Assembly: GCA_019750135.1 (NCBI GenBank)
Contig: JAIEOV010000016.1
Coordinates: 248,001-312,000, forward strand
DNA: 64,000 bases
Source: Reyranella sp.
GTDB taxonomy: Bacteria; Pseudomonadota; Alphaproteobacteria; Reyranellales; Reyranellaceae
Direction: 5' to 3'
Shown: positions 50,428 through 60,125 of the stretch, piece after piece
Layout: every line of letters begins with the position of its first letter
How positions within the stretch are numbered: position 1 is the stretch's first letter
Notes under the pieces: generated by a model
Database searches by the model: none
The model's input: the letters and a program-made list of their open reading frames with translations, nothing else
Told to the model about the DNA's origin: nothing
Made by a program: the position numbers and the translations under genes

Positions 50428-51561
50428 TCAGCGCCGCAGCGGCAATTGCGCATCGCGATAGACGTTGACCCCTATCAGCAGGCCGCAGGCAAACATCACC
50501 GAGATCAGGGCGGTGCCGCCGTTGCTGACCAGCGGCAGCGGAACGCCGACCACCGGCAGCAGGCCCATGACCATGGCCGTGTTGATGAAGACATAGAGGA
50601 ACATCAGGCTGGTAATGCCCATCGCCAGCAGCCGGCCGAAATGATGCTGGCTGCGCAGCGCGATCGAGAAGCCCCAGGTCAGCACGAGCGCGAACAGGAA
50701 GAGCAGCACCAGGGCGCCCAGCAGTCCCCATTCCTCGACGAAGGTGGTGAAGATGAAGTCGGTCTGCTTCTCGGGCAGGAAGTTCAGCGACGACTGCGTG
50801 CCCTTCAGGAAGCCCTTTCCGAACAGGCCGCCCGAGCCGATCGCGATCTTGGACTGGGTGATGTGGTAGCCCGCGCCGAGGGGATCGCGATCGGGATCGA
50901 GGAAGGTGAGCACGCGCTTGCGCTGGTACTCGTGCATGAACGACCAGGCGATCGGCAGGCAGGCGACGGCCGTCACCCCGGCCGCAAGGAACATCCACAG
51001 CCGCACGCCTGCGACGAACAGGACGGCGCCGCCGGCCATCAGGACCATCATCGCCGTGCCGAGATCCGGCTGCACCATGACGAGGCCGACCGGCGCCAGG
51101 ATCATCAGGAGCGGCGGCAGCGTATAGAGGAACCTGGCCGCCTCCTCCTTGCGCAGGCCGTGGTAGTAGCGCGCCAGCACCAGGATCACCGCCACCTTGG
51201 CGATTTCCGAGGGCTGGATCTGCATCGGGCCGACCACCAGCCAGCGCTGGGCGCCCATGCCGATCTTGCCGATGACGTCGACGGCGACCAGCAGCAGCAT
51301 GGAAACGATGTAGATCGGCCAGGCCAGCGTCAGCCACACCTTGGGATGAATCAGCGCCACCACCAGCATCAGGGCGAAGGCGGCGCCATAGCGCATGGCA
51401 TGCCGCGCCGCCCACGGCTCGAAGCGGCCGCCGGCCGCCGAATAGAGCGCCAGCACACCGATGCCCGCGATCGCCGTCAGCACCAGCACCAGGCCCCAGT
51501 TGATGCGCCAGACCTTTTCGCCGAAGCCTACCGGGGCGGGTGCGTCGAGAGCCAAACTCAT
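50428..51561 (-). CDS. rodA: Rod shape-determining protein RodA (SEDS peptidoglycan polymerase)
   Basis: The 377-residue membrane protein has ten or so segments and SEDS signatures: ALYSAAGGRFEPWAARHAMRYG, WLVVGPMQIQPSEIAKVAVIL, VQPDLGTAMMVLMAGG, IGSGGLFGKGF and PLVSNGGTALISVMFACGLLI. RodA polymerises glycan strands in the elongasome with PBP2. It starts 10 bases after the mrdA stop on the same strand and is the last gene of the mre-mrd cluster. Confidence 0.96.
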   Translation of the reverse strand: MSLALDAPAPVGFGEKVWRINWGLVLVLTAIAGIGVLALYSAAGGRFEPWAARHAMRYGAAFALMLVVALIHPKVWLTLAWPIYIVSMLLLVAVDVIGKIGMGAQRWLVVGPMQIQPSEIAKVAVILVLARYYHGLRKEEAARFLYTLPPLLMILAPVGLVMVQPDLGTAMMVLMAGGAVLFVAGVRLWMFLAAGVTAVACLPIAWSFMHEYQRKRVLTFLDPDRDPLGAGYHITQSKIAIGSGGLFGKGFLKGTQSSLNFLPEKQTDFIFTTFVEEWGLLGALVLLFLFALVLTWGFSIALRSQHHFGRLLAMGITSLMFLYVFINTAMVMGLLPVVGVPLPLVSNGGTALISVMFACGLLIGVNVYRDAQLPLRR

Positions 51562-51571
51562 CGCGATACCC

Positions 51572-53479
51572 TCATCGCGATGCCATCTTGCGGAAGTTGT
51601 CGGTGCGGCGCGACGGATCGCGCTTCATGACCTCGATCAAAACGTCGCGCCCGATCGGGCCGGCGGTGGCGCCCCCCGCCTTGCCGTGCTCGATGATGAC
51701 GGCGCAGGCATAGCGCGGATTGTCGACCGGCCCGTAGCAGACGAACAGCGCGTGGTGGCGCAGATGCCAGGGCAGCTGGTCCTGGGTGATGCCCATGTCG
51801 CGCTCGCGCTCGGTGATGCGCTTGACCTGGGCGGTGCCGGTCTTGCCGGCGAACCTGAACTGCGGCTCGACCAGCTTGCCCTTGGCGTCGATGCGCAGGT
51901 GGTTGGCGGTGCCGGCGGCGACGACCTGGACCATGCCCTCGCGGATCAGGGCGAGATGCTGGGGATTGAAGCGCAGCGAGGGCGCCGTCGGCTTTTCGCG
52001 CGGCTTGGGCGGCACCAGCTCCTCGCGCGGCGTCGCCGAGGCCAGCAGCAGGTTGGGCTGCACCTCGTAGCCGCCGTTGGCGATACGGGCCGTCATGATG
52101 GCGAGCTGCAGCGGCGTCGCATTCATGAATCCCTGGCCGATGCCGAGATTGAAGGTGTCGCCGTGCTGCCAGGGCTTGCCGAGCTTCTCCTGCTTCCACG
52201 AGCGGCTGGGCTGGATGCCGGGCGATTCGCCGGGCAGGCCGAGGTCGCTGATGCGGCCGAAGCCCAGGCGGTTGCCGACGTCGGCGACACGGTCGATGCC
52301 GGCCTTGCGCGCGGCCTCGTAGAAGAAGCAGTCGCAGGACTGGGCGAGCGCCTCGACCACGTTGGTCGAGCCGTGGCCGCCCCTCAGCCAGCAATGGAAC
52401 TTGATGTTGCCGAGCTCGAGATGGCCGGCGCAGGGCAGCCGCGTCCACGGCTCGATCGCCTTGGACTCCAGCGCGGCCAGCGCCGTCACCATCTTGTAGG
52501 TCGAGCCTGGCGGATAGACGCCTGCGATCGACTTGTTGTTCAGCGGCCGCTCGGGGCTGTCCAGGAGCTCGCGCCATTCGCCCTGGGTGATGCCGCGGGC
52601 GAAGGTGTTGGGATCGAAGCCCGGCGTCGACACCATGGCGATGATGTCGCCTGTGACGATGTCCATCACCACGACCGAGCCGCTCTGGTGCTCCTTCACG
52701 CGCTCGGCGACGAAGCGCTGGAGGTCGAGATCGATGGTGAGCAGCGCGTTCGAGCCGGGCTGGCCTTCGGTGCGGTCGAGCTCGCGCACGACGCGGCCGA
52801 CGGCGTTGACCTCGACCTGAACGGCGCCGGCGCGGCCGCGGATGCTGTCCTCGAGCGAGCGCTCGACGCCCTTCTTGCCGAAGCGCATGGTGGCAAGCTG
52901 CAGCACGGGGTCGTCACGGCCGGCCAAATCTTCGTCGGCGACACGGCCGGTGTAGCCGATGATGTGGCTCATCAGCTCGCCTTCGGGGTAGTCGCGCGTC
53001 TGGCCGAGATCGATGAACACGCCGGGCAGGTCGGGCGCGTTGAACTCGAGCCGCGCCACCTCCTCCCAACCGAGGTTCTCGCGCACCACCACGGGCTGGG
53101 CATTGCGGCTCCGGCGCAGCTCGCGCAGCAGGCGGGTCTTCTCGGCCTCACCCAGGCTGAAGATCTGGTCGAGGCGTTCGACCAGCTGGTCGACGCCGCG
53201 GCCGCGATCCGAGGTCGCCATGGCGCGGAAGTTGTTGCGGTTGACGGCGAGCGGCTGGCCGGTGCGGTCGAGGATGATCCCGCGCGACGGCGGCAGCAGG
53301 CGGAGGTTGATGCGGTTCTCCTCGGCGAGCGTGGAGAAGCGCTGGGTCTCGATGACCTGGAGCTGGTAGAGCCGGCCGGCCAGCGCCGACAGCAGCACGG
53401 CCTGCGCTCCGCCCAGCAACAGCGCGCGGCGCGTGAACAGGCCCGAGCGCTCCCCGTCGCCCTTGCGATAGCGCATCAT
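51572..53479 (-). CDS. mrdA: Penicillin-binding protein 2 (elongasome transpeptidase)
   Basis: The 635-residue protein begins with a short cytosolic part and one membrane helix (ALLLGGAQAVLLSALAGRL). A dimerisation domain follows (SRGIILDRTGQPLAVN, GYTGRVADEDL). The transpeptidase has SxxK in YPPGSTYKMV, SxD in ALAQSCDCFFY and KTG in RFAGKTGTAQ. It cross-links lateral wall peptidoglycan with RodA. The start overlaps the mreD stop by 4 bases (ATGA), and MMRYRKGDG is a possible alternative by one codon. Confidence 0.96.
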   Translation of the reverse strand: MMRYRKGDGERSGLFTRRALLLGGAQAVLLSALAGRLYQLQVIETQRFSTLAEENRINLRLLPPSRGIILDRTGQPLAVNRNNFRAMATSDRGRGVDQLVERLDQIFSLGEAEKTRLLRELRRSRNAQPVVVRENLGWEEVARLEFNAPDLPGVFIDLGQTRDYPEGELMSHIIGYTGRVADEDLAGRDDPVLQLATMRFGKKGVERSLEDSIRGRAGAVQVEVNAVGRVVRELDRTEGQPGSNALLTIDLDLQRFVAERVKEHQSGSVVVMDIVTGDIIAMVSTPGFDPNTFARGITQGEWRELLDSPERPLNNKSIAGVYPPGSTYKMVTALAALESKAIEPWTRLPCAGHLELGNIKFHCWLRGGHGSTNVVEALAQSCDCFFYEAARKAGIDRVADVGNRLGFGRISDLGLPGESPGIQPSRSWKQEKLGKPWQHGDTFNLGIGQGFMNATPLQLAIMTARIANGGYEVQPNLLLASATPREELVPPKPREKPTAPSLRFNPQHLALIREGMVQVVAAGTANHLRIDAKGKLVEPQFRFAGKTGTAQVKRITERERDMGITQDQLPWHLRHHALFVCYGPVDNPRYACAVIIEHGKAGGATAGPIGRDVLIEVMKRDPSRRTDNFRKMASR

Positions 53480-54048
53480 GACGTGGTCTCGCCGGGACGG
53501 GCCGTGCCGCGCGACAGCTCGGGCACGTTCAGCGGATCGCGGGCGCGCACGCGGGCGAGCAAGGGTCCGATCAACGGATAGATCACGACCATGACGACAT
53601 ACTGGATCAGGGCCGGCACGGGGTCGATGGCGGTCCAGGTCCACAGCGAGGTGAAGGCCCAGACCAGGACCACGAAGCCCAGGGTCAGCAGGCAGAAGCC
53701 GGCCCACTGGAACAGGAAGGGCACGCCCACGAGATAGCGCCGGTTGGCCATCACGGCGGCGCGGATCAGCACGAAGCCCAGCGCGCTCACGCCGACGGGC
53801 GCGCCCGGGCCGCCCAGCAGCAGGTCGAGCAGGATGCCCATGACCAGCAGCAACGGTCCCGGCAGGCGCTCGGGCGTCGCCAGGCTGAACTGGAAGACGG
53901 CCATCGCCGGCAGGAGCGGCAGGGCATTGGACAGGAAGGGCGCACGCAGCGGCGCCAAGGTCAGAAGGACGAAGAACAGCAGCACGGCGCCAGGCAGCGC
54001 CGCACGGCCCCAGCGATCGAGCATGGCGAGCGGGCCGTCTACCTTCAT
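53476..54048 (-). CDS. mreD: Rod shape-determining protein MreD
   Basis: The 190-residue membrane protein has about five segments (AVLLFFVLLTLAPLRAPFL, LLLVMGILLDLLLGGPGAPVGVSALGFVLIRA, and WAGFCLLTLGFVVLVWAFT). The size and the place between mreC and mrdA make the assignment firm. It is an inner-membrane scaffold of the elongasome. Start and mreC stop share a base (TAATG). Confidence 0.93.
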   Translation of the reverse strand: MKVDGPLAMLDRWGRAALPGAVLLFFVLLTLAPLRAPFLSNALPLLPAMAVFQFSLATPERLPGPLLLVMGILLDLLLGGPGAPVGVSALGFVLIRAAVMANRRYLVGVPFLFQWAGFCLLTLGFVVLVWAFTSLWTWTAIDPVPALIQYVVMVVIYPLIGPLLARVRARDPLNVPELSRGTARPGETTS

Positions 54049-54944
54049 TACCGCACCCTCTGGCCGGCCACTCCCGACGGAGTCGACGGGGTGCTGTGGC
54101 TGCCGCCCACCAGGCCGGTCACGCCGTAGTCGACAACGCGCACGAACTCGAGCCGCGAGAAGTCGGCGAACGGGCGGACGCGCACGTGGCCTTCGCTGGT
54201 CTCGACCACCTCGCCGACCGGGATGCCGACCGGGAAGCTGCCGCCATGGCCCGAGGTGATGATGCGATCGCCGCGCTGCACGCCCTGCAGGCTCTGCAGC
54301 AGCGTGAGGCGAAGCTGAGGGGAATTGTCGCCGGCCAGGATGGCGCGCTCGCGCGTGCGCTCGATCAGGACCGGCAGGCGCGAGTTGACGTCGGTGACGA
54401 ACAGGACGCGCGAGCTGTTGTCGCCGACCTCGGCGATGCGGCCGGCCAGGCCCTCGCCCGTCACCACCGCCTGGCCGGGCGCCACGCCGGCCTTGCGGCC
54501 GACATTGAGCAGCGCGCCGCGCACATAGGCGCTGACGCTGTCGCCGACGATGCGGGCGGTGATGAAGGAGGCTTCCGGTCCCTCGCGGAAGTTGGCGAGG
54601 CCGCGCAGGCCCTCGTTCTCGTTCTCGAGCCGGCGGGCGGCGGTCTGCCAGGCGAGCAGCCGGGCATTCTCCTCGCGCAGCCGGGCGTTCTCCTCGCGCA
54701 GGGAGGCGAACTCCTGGAGATCGGCGATGGCACGGTTGGCCACGGCGACCGGCCGGGCGATCGCCTCGAGCACCGGGCTCGCCAGATCGAGCGCCAACAC
54801 CCGGGCCTGCTCCACGAGGATGGTGTCGGCCTTGCCGACCAGCATGGCGCCGAACGCAGCAATGACCAACAGGCCGAGCGCAAAGCGCTGCACGGCCTGA
54901 CGAACCTGGCCGGTTGCTACCTCGAACTCGTCCCGAATCGCCAT
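54048..54944 (-). CDS. mreC: Rod shape-determining protein MreC
   Basis: The 298-residue protein has one N-terminal membrane helix (ALGLLVIAAFGAMLVGKADT), then a coiled coil (LQEFASLREENARLREENARLLAWQTAARRLENENEGLR) and two beta domains with FITARIVGDSVSAYVRGALLNVGRKAGVAPGQAVVTGEGLAGRI and GDRIITSGHGGSFPVGIPVGEV. It organises the elongasome in the periplasm. It is separated from mreB by a palindromic repeat. Confidence 0.95.
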   Translation of the reverse strand: MAIRDEFEVATGQVRQAVQRFALGLLVIAAFGAMLVGKADTILVEQARVLALDLASPVLEAIARPVAVANRAIADLQEFASLREENARLREENARLLAWQTAARRLENENEGLRGLANFREGPEASFITARIVGDSVSAYVRGALLNVGRKAGVAPGQAVVTGEGLAGRIAEVGDNSSRVLFVTDVNSRLPVLIERTRERAILAGDNSPQLRLTLLQSLQGVQRGDRIITSGHGGSFPVGIPVGEVVETSEGHVRVRPFADFSRLEFVRVVDYGVTGLVGGSHSTPSTPSGVAGQRVR

Positions 54945-55014
54945 GTCGGGGCTATCCTACTCCAAGTCCCCCCGGTTCTCCTCCCCAGCTTCGCTGCGGC
55001 GGAGTCGACACATT

Positions 55015-55138
55015 CCCGTCATTCCGACCGGAGCCGAGCGCAGCGAGGCGAAGCGGAGGGACCTTTTCTGTCCGTCCATCCACAAGAACAGGTCCGTCGG
55101 CTACGCCGCCCTACGGGCGGCTTCGCTCGGGATGACGG
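55015..55138. repeat. MITE-like palindromic element, family R1 copy 2, between mreB and mreC
   Basis: The element runs from CCCGTCATTCCGACCGGAGCC to GGCGGCTTCGCTCGGGATGACGG and stops at the mreB stop codon. The two ends are complementary over GTCATTCCGA/CGGGATGAC, with AAGCGGAGGGACC and ACAGGTCCGTCGGC inside. It is an imperfect copy of the elements at 41889-42053 and 57017-57209. It could end the mreB transcript or set mreB/mreC stoichiometry. Confidence 0.78.
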
Positions 55139-56197
<1,059 letters not shown>

Positions 56198-56401
56198 TTA
56201 TTGGGAAATTCTGGTCGGGCAATGCACCTTTGGACCCGCCGCGGCAAGCGCGCTCGGGTTTAGACCGCCGAGCGGGGTCCCGCAAGACGATTCAAAGCGA
56301 ACGATCCGGCAACCCGTGAATCGGGGCCTCTGCCGATGGAACCACGCACGTCCGGTGCTTGAAGACAGCCGGGCTGAAACTTCCCGCGGCGAGGTCACAT
56401 C

Positions 56402-57016
56402 ATGGCCACGCATCTCCCGGCTGGCCAACCGCATCATGCCGCTCGCGCGACCAGGGGGAGAGGCGCCGTGCTCAAATCAGTCCACGCCAAGCACTATGCC
56501 GAACGCATGACGGCCTATCTCGGCCTCGGCGTGCAGAGCCATGTCATCGAGGTGGCGAGCAACGACGGCGCCGTCCTGCAGCACTTCAGCCGGCTCGGCA
56601 TACCCGTCATCGGCATCGAGCCCGACCCTGCCTCGGCCGCTCGCGCGATGAAGGTTCGGGCCGTCCCGACGTTGACGGGATCGTTCGGCCGCGCCATGGC
56701 GCAACGCCTGGCGGCCGAGGGCATCGACGCCGATCTCGTCGTGGCCAACAACGCGCTGCCGAGCGCACCCGACCTCGACGACTTCCTGGCCGGCGTCGCG
56801 CTGCTGCTCAATCCGGAGGGGGTAGCGACCTTGGAGATCGTCCCGACACCCGGCCTGTCGCGACAGTTGGGCGAGCACCTCACGGCAAACGGCTTGCGCG
56901 TCTTCGACATCGAGCCGAGCGAGCCGCAAGGCGCGCTGCAGCTGTTCGCCTGCCGCTGGGACTCGGCATGGCAGTGCGGTCCGCAGATCGACCGGACGCT
57001 GGCGTCTCTTCACTGA
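56402..57016 (+). CDS. SAM-dependent methyltransferase-like protein, truncated
   Basis: The 204-residue frame holds the middle of a sugar C-methyltransferase-type protein: VHAKHYAERMTAYLGLGVQSHVIEVASNDGAVLQHFSRLGIPVIGIEPD (SAM site), ADLVVANNALPSAPDLDDFLAGVALLLNPEGVATLEI. It ends with LTANGLRVFDIEPSEPQGALQLF. Full members have about 400 residues with an N-terminal zinc-binding domain and a YHEHF-type segment, both missing here. It is probably a decayed or shortened gene. The start is uncertain. A palindromic repeat begins at the stop codon. Confidence 0.6.
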   Translation: MATHLPAGQPHHAARATRGRGAVLKSVHAKHYAERMTAYLGLGVQSHVIEVASNDGAVLQHFSRLGIPVIGIEPDPASAARAMKVRAVPTLTGSFGRAMAQRLAAEGIDADLVVANNALPSAPDLDDFLAGVALLLNPEGVATLEIVPTPGLSRQLGEHLTANGLRVFDIEPSEPQGALQLFACRWDSAWQCGPQIDRTLASLH

Positions 57017-57209
57017 CCCCCGTCATCCCGACCTGCCTGCGCGAAGCCGAAGCGGCTTCGCTTCGGCGAAGGCAGGCCGGAGCCTCGCGAAGCGAGGCGC
57101 AGCGGAGGGACCTCTTTTGTTGATGCATCGACAAAACAGGTCCCTCGACTGCGCCGCCCTTCGGGCGGCTTCGCTCGGGATGACGGAATATTGGTCACAT
57201 GCGATAGCC
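57017..57209. repeat. MITE-like palindromic element, family R1 copy 3, with a nested 45-bp palindrome
   Basis: The element begins CCCGTCATCCCGAC and ends GGGATGACGG plus ATGTGACCAAT-type flank with GCGATAGCC. Between CCCGA and CGGAGCC it contains the 45-bp palindrome (57032-57076) that is the exact reverse complement of 19439-19483. The rest matches copies 1 and 2. It lies between the truncated methyltransferase and the secreted-protein gene. Confidence 0.8.
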
Positions 57210-57214
57210 CCGCT

Positions 57215-57592
57215 TCACTGACTGGGGCGCGGCCCCGCCTTCTGGGTCTCCCTGAGCAGCGCCTGGATGTCCTGCTGGCTCAGCCGGCGCAGATCGTCGT
57301 AGGCCTTGCGCGTGAATTCGGGTCGGCCGCTCCCCTCACCGCTCAGCTCGTACTTGCCGCTCCTTTCGGCAAACAGGAAGTAGAACGGCATGCCGGGGTT
57401 GCCCCGTGCCGTCACCACCGCCACCGAACGGTTGTCGCTGCAGCCATAGATCTCCCACGGATAGCCGCCGTAGGTCTTGGTGCCGAACGGCCCGCGATCG
57501 CAGGTGATGCGCGCTTCGGACGGACCCTGTGCGCTGGCAGCGGACGCGGTCGCCAGGAGAGCGATGAGACAGAGGCCGAGCCGCTTCATCAT
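57215..57592 (-). CDS. Small secreted protein, unknown function
   Basis: The 125-residue precursor has a signal peptide (MMKRLGLCLIALLATASAASA). The mature part has two cysteines (ARITCDRGPFGT and YGCSDNRSVAVV) and the pattern FYFLFAERSGKYELSGEGSGRP and YDDLRRLSQQDIQALL. I recognise no family. Its start overlaps the stop of the acyl-CoA dehydrogenase gene (ATGATGA), so it is translationally coupled to it. Confidence 0.72.
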   Translation of the reverse strand: MMKRLGLCLIALLATASAASAQGPSEARITCDRGPFGTKTYGGYPWEIYGCSDNRSVAVVTARGNPGMPFYFLFAERSGKYELSGEGSGRPEFTRKAYDDLRRLSQQDIQALLRETQKAGPRPSQ

Positions 57593-58695
57593 AGCCCCAT
57601 CATCTTGGCGATGGTGTTGCGCTGGATGTCGTTGGTGCCGCCGCCGATGGAACCGACGCGCACGTCGCGAAACAGCCGCTGGATGTCATGCGCCATGGTG
57701 TAGCCCGCGCCGCCCATGATCTCCATGGCAAGATGGGCGCACTTGAACTCGCCGTCGGTGCCCTGGATCTTGGCGATCGCCGTCTCCTCGACCGGGTCGA
57801 GCCCGGCATCCAGCATGTCGGCCAGCCGATAGGTCAGCGCCTGCGTGCTCTTCAGCATGATGCGCATGTCGGCGAACTTGTGCTGGATCGCCTGGAACTT
57901 GGAGATCGGCTGGCCGAACTGGCGGCGCTCGACGGCGAAGGCGCGGGCATACTCGATCGCCCAATGCATGTTGCCGCAGGCCTGCGCGGCCAGGCACAGG
58001 CGCTCGAGATTGAGCCCCTTCATCAGGCCCGACCAGCCGCGATTCTCCTCCCCGATCACGTGATCGGCCGGCACGAACACGCCGTCGAAGAAGATCTCGT
58101 TGGGATGGGTGGTGCGCCGGCCCAAGGTCTCGAGCGGCTTCATCTCGATGCCGTTGGCGCGGGCATCGACCCAGAACAAGGTGACGCCCTTGTGCCTGGC
58201 CTCGCTGTTGGTCTTGGCCACCACGACCAGATAGTCCGCCACGTGGGCGGCGCTGATGTAGAGCTTCTGGCCGCTCAGGCGATAGCCGTTGCCGTCGCGC
58301 ACGGCCCGGGTCTTGATGCCCGAGGCGTCCGAACCGGTGTCGGGCTCGCTGAGCGCGAAGGCCGACTTCAGCCGCCCGGCACAGATCTCGGGAAGATAGC
58401 GCCGCCGCAGATGCTCGCCGGCGGTGAGCTGCAGATGCATGCCGCCATAGACCACCGTCGGCAGGTAGAGCGACGAGGCGCCGCTGTAGTGGCGCGCCAG
58501 GGACTCGACCAGGACGACCAGGTCCTTGCGGCTGCCGCCCATGCCGCCATAGGCGGGATCGTAAGGCAGCGCCATGTAGCCCGCTTCGGCCAGCGCCTTG
58601 AAGGCGGCGTAAGGGAACTCCGACGCCGCATCGAGGCGACGGATCTCCTCGGCCGGCAGCACGCGCGCCAACAGCTCGGCCACATTGTGCCGCAT
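57589..58695 (-). CDS. Acyl-CoA dehydrogenase family protein
   Basis: The frame from ATG 58695 gives 368 residues with the FAD-dependent dehydrogenase layout: FALSEPDTGSDASGIKTRAV, YRLSGQKLYISAAHVADYLVV, LERLCLAAQACGNMHWAIEYARAFAVERRQFGQPISKFQAIQHKFADM and AHLAMEIMGGAGYTMAHDIQRLFRDVRVGSIGGGTNDIQRN. It oxidises an acyl-CoA. The real N-terminus probably lies 15 codons earlier, at LSTLDDFGLTEEQRLMRHN, where CTG 58740 overlaps the alcohol dehydrogenase stop as CTGA. It is likely in an operon with that gene. Confidence 0.92.
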   Translation of the reverse strand: MRHNVAELLARVLPAEEIRRLDAASEFPYAAFKALAEAGYMALPYDPAYGGMGGSRKDLVVLVESLARHYSGASSLYLPTVVYGGMHLQLTAGEHLRRRYLPEICAGRLKSAFALSEPDTGSDASGIKTRAVRDGNGYRLSGQKLYISAAHVADYLVVVAKTNSEARHKGVTLFWVDARANGIEMKPLETLGRRTTHPNEIFFDGVFVPADHVIGEENRGWSGLMKGLNLERLCLAAQACGNMHWAIEYARAFAVERRQFGQPISKFQAIQHKFADMRIMLKSTQALTYRLADMLDAGLDPVEETAIAKIQGTDGEFKCAHLAMEIMGGAGYTMAHDIQRLFRDVRVGSIGGGTNDIQRNTIAKMMGL

Positions 58696-58736
58696 CAGCC
58701 TCTGCTCTTCGGTGAGGCCGAAGTCGTCGAGGGTGC

Positions 58737-59837
58737 TCAGTCGAACACCACGACGCCGCGCGCGACCTCGCCCGCCATCATGCGCTTAAAACCCTCGTTG
58801 ATGTCGGCGAGCTTGTAGGTGCGGCTGATCAGGCCGTCGATGTTGAGCCGCTTGTTCATGTAGTGGTCGACCAGGACCGGGAAATCCAGGTCGGGCCGCA
58901 CCGAGCCGTAGAAGGTGCCGCTCACCTTCTTCTCGGTGAACACCATGTTGAACGGCGAGTAGGAGGCGCGGATCGTGGCCGCCGAAATGCCGACGGCCAC
59001 GGCATGTCCGCCGGGCGCCAGCGAATCAAAGGCGAGCGCCTGCGTGCGGTCGTTGGACACCGCATCGAACGCGTAGTCGACGCCGAGTCCGCCCACCATC
59101 TCCTTGACCTTCTTGGCGGCGTCCTCGTTGGTCTTGGTGTTGATCGTGTGCGTCGCGCCGAAGGTTTTGGCCATCTCGAGCTTGTTGTCCAGAATGTCGG
59201 CGGCGATGATCTTGCTCGCGCCCGACAGCATGGCGCCCTGGACCGCGTTCAGGCCGACGCCGCCGCAGCCGATCACCAGCACGGTCGAGCCCGCCTCGAT
59301 CTTGGCATGACGCGTCACCGCACCGACGCCGGTCGCCACGCAGCAGCCGACCAGCGCGGCCTGCGGCCACGGCATGTCCTTGCGGATCGGCACCACCATC
59401 TCCTCGGGCACAACCACTTCCTCGGCGAAGGTTCCGATGCGCGCCATCTGGTTGATGTCCTGGCCCTTGTGCTTGATGCGGAAGGTGCCGTCGTAGAGCG
59501 CGCCCGGCGGCACGCTCGCCCGGCCGATGCAGAGCACGGTGCGGCCCTGGCTGCAGTAGCGGCAGCGCCCGCAATGCGGACGGAAGGAGAAGATCACGTG
59601 ATCGCCCGGCTTCACCGTGGTGACGCCGGGACCGCATTCGGCGATCTCGCCCGCCGCCTCGTGACCCGGCACGATCGGCAGGGGCGAGGGCCAGTCGCCG
59701 TTCATGACGTGCCAGTCGCTCTGGCACACGCCCGAAGCCTTCATCTTGACCCGCACCTCGCCCGCCTTGGGCGGATCGAGCTCGCACTCGACGACCTGCA
59801 GGGGCTCGTTGGGCTTGAACAGAACGGCGGCCTTCAT
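58737..59837 (-). CDS. Zinc-dependent alcohol dehydrogenase (MDR family)
   Basis: The 366-residue enzyme has the catalytic zinc ligands in GVCQSDWH and PGHEAAGE, the structural zinc site HCGRCRYCSQGRTVLC and the NAD-binding VLVIGCGGVGLNAVQGAML. Members oxidise alcohols, formaldehyde-glutathione adducts or aldehydes with NAD. Its C-terminal half (FDSLAPGGHAVAVGISAAT) is typical of class III-like enzymes. GGAGGAAA before ATG 59837 fixes the start. It lies upstream of the acyl-CoA dehydrogenase and secreted-protein genes. Confidence 0.94.
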   Translation of the reverse strand: MKAAVLFKPNEPLQVVECELDPPKAGEVRVKMKASGVCQSDWHVMNGDWPSPLPIVPGHEAAGEIAECGPGVTTVKPGDHVIFSFRPHCGRCRYCSQGRTVLCIGRASVPPGALYDGTFRIKHKGQDINQMARIGTFAEEVVVPEEMVVPIRKDMPWPQAALVGCCVATGVGAVTRHAKIEAGSTVLVIGCGGVGLNAVQGAMLSGASKIIAADILDNKLEMAKTFGATHTINTKTNEDAAKKVKEMVGGLGVDYAFDAVSNDRTQALAFDSLAPGGHAVAVGISAATIRASYSPFNMVFTEKKVSGTFYGSVRPDLDFPVLVDHYMNKRLNIDGLISRTYKLADINEGFKRMMAGEVARGVVVFD

Positions 59838-59991
59838 GGCGTTTCCTCCGGATTCGGAGGGCAACTATACCCGAGCCGAAGCCGATGTCTGCCGGGCTTT
59901 GCGCGATGACGCCCTGGTCCTGACCGGTGATCTTCTCCTTCCTCATCCGGCGCTATCTCGTGCATGGTCTGACCGGAGGAGCGTTGAAAGG

Positions 59992-60117
59992 ATGACCCTG
60001 CTGATCACCGGCGGCGCCAGCGGCATTGGCGCGGCGACCGCGAAGCTTGCCGCCCGCCGCGGCCATAAGGTCGCGATCAACTACCGCTCGCGCGACGCGC
60101 AGGCGAAGAAGCGGTGA
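59992..60117 (+). pseudogene. Truncated duplicate of the SDR 5' end (41-codon frame)
   Basis: The 41-residue frame MTLLITGGASGIGAATAKLA... ends at TGA after RDAQAKKR. It repeats the first 40 or so codons of the intact SDR that follows, with the same ITGGASGIGA and NYRSRDAQA blocks. It has its own GGAGGAG site and its stop overlaps an in-frame GTG upstream of the intact gene (GTGA). It is a partial tandem duplication that may still be translated. Confidence 0.75.
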
Positions 60118-60125
60118 GCCATTCC

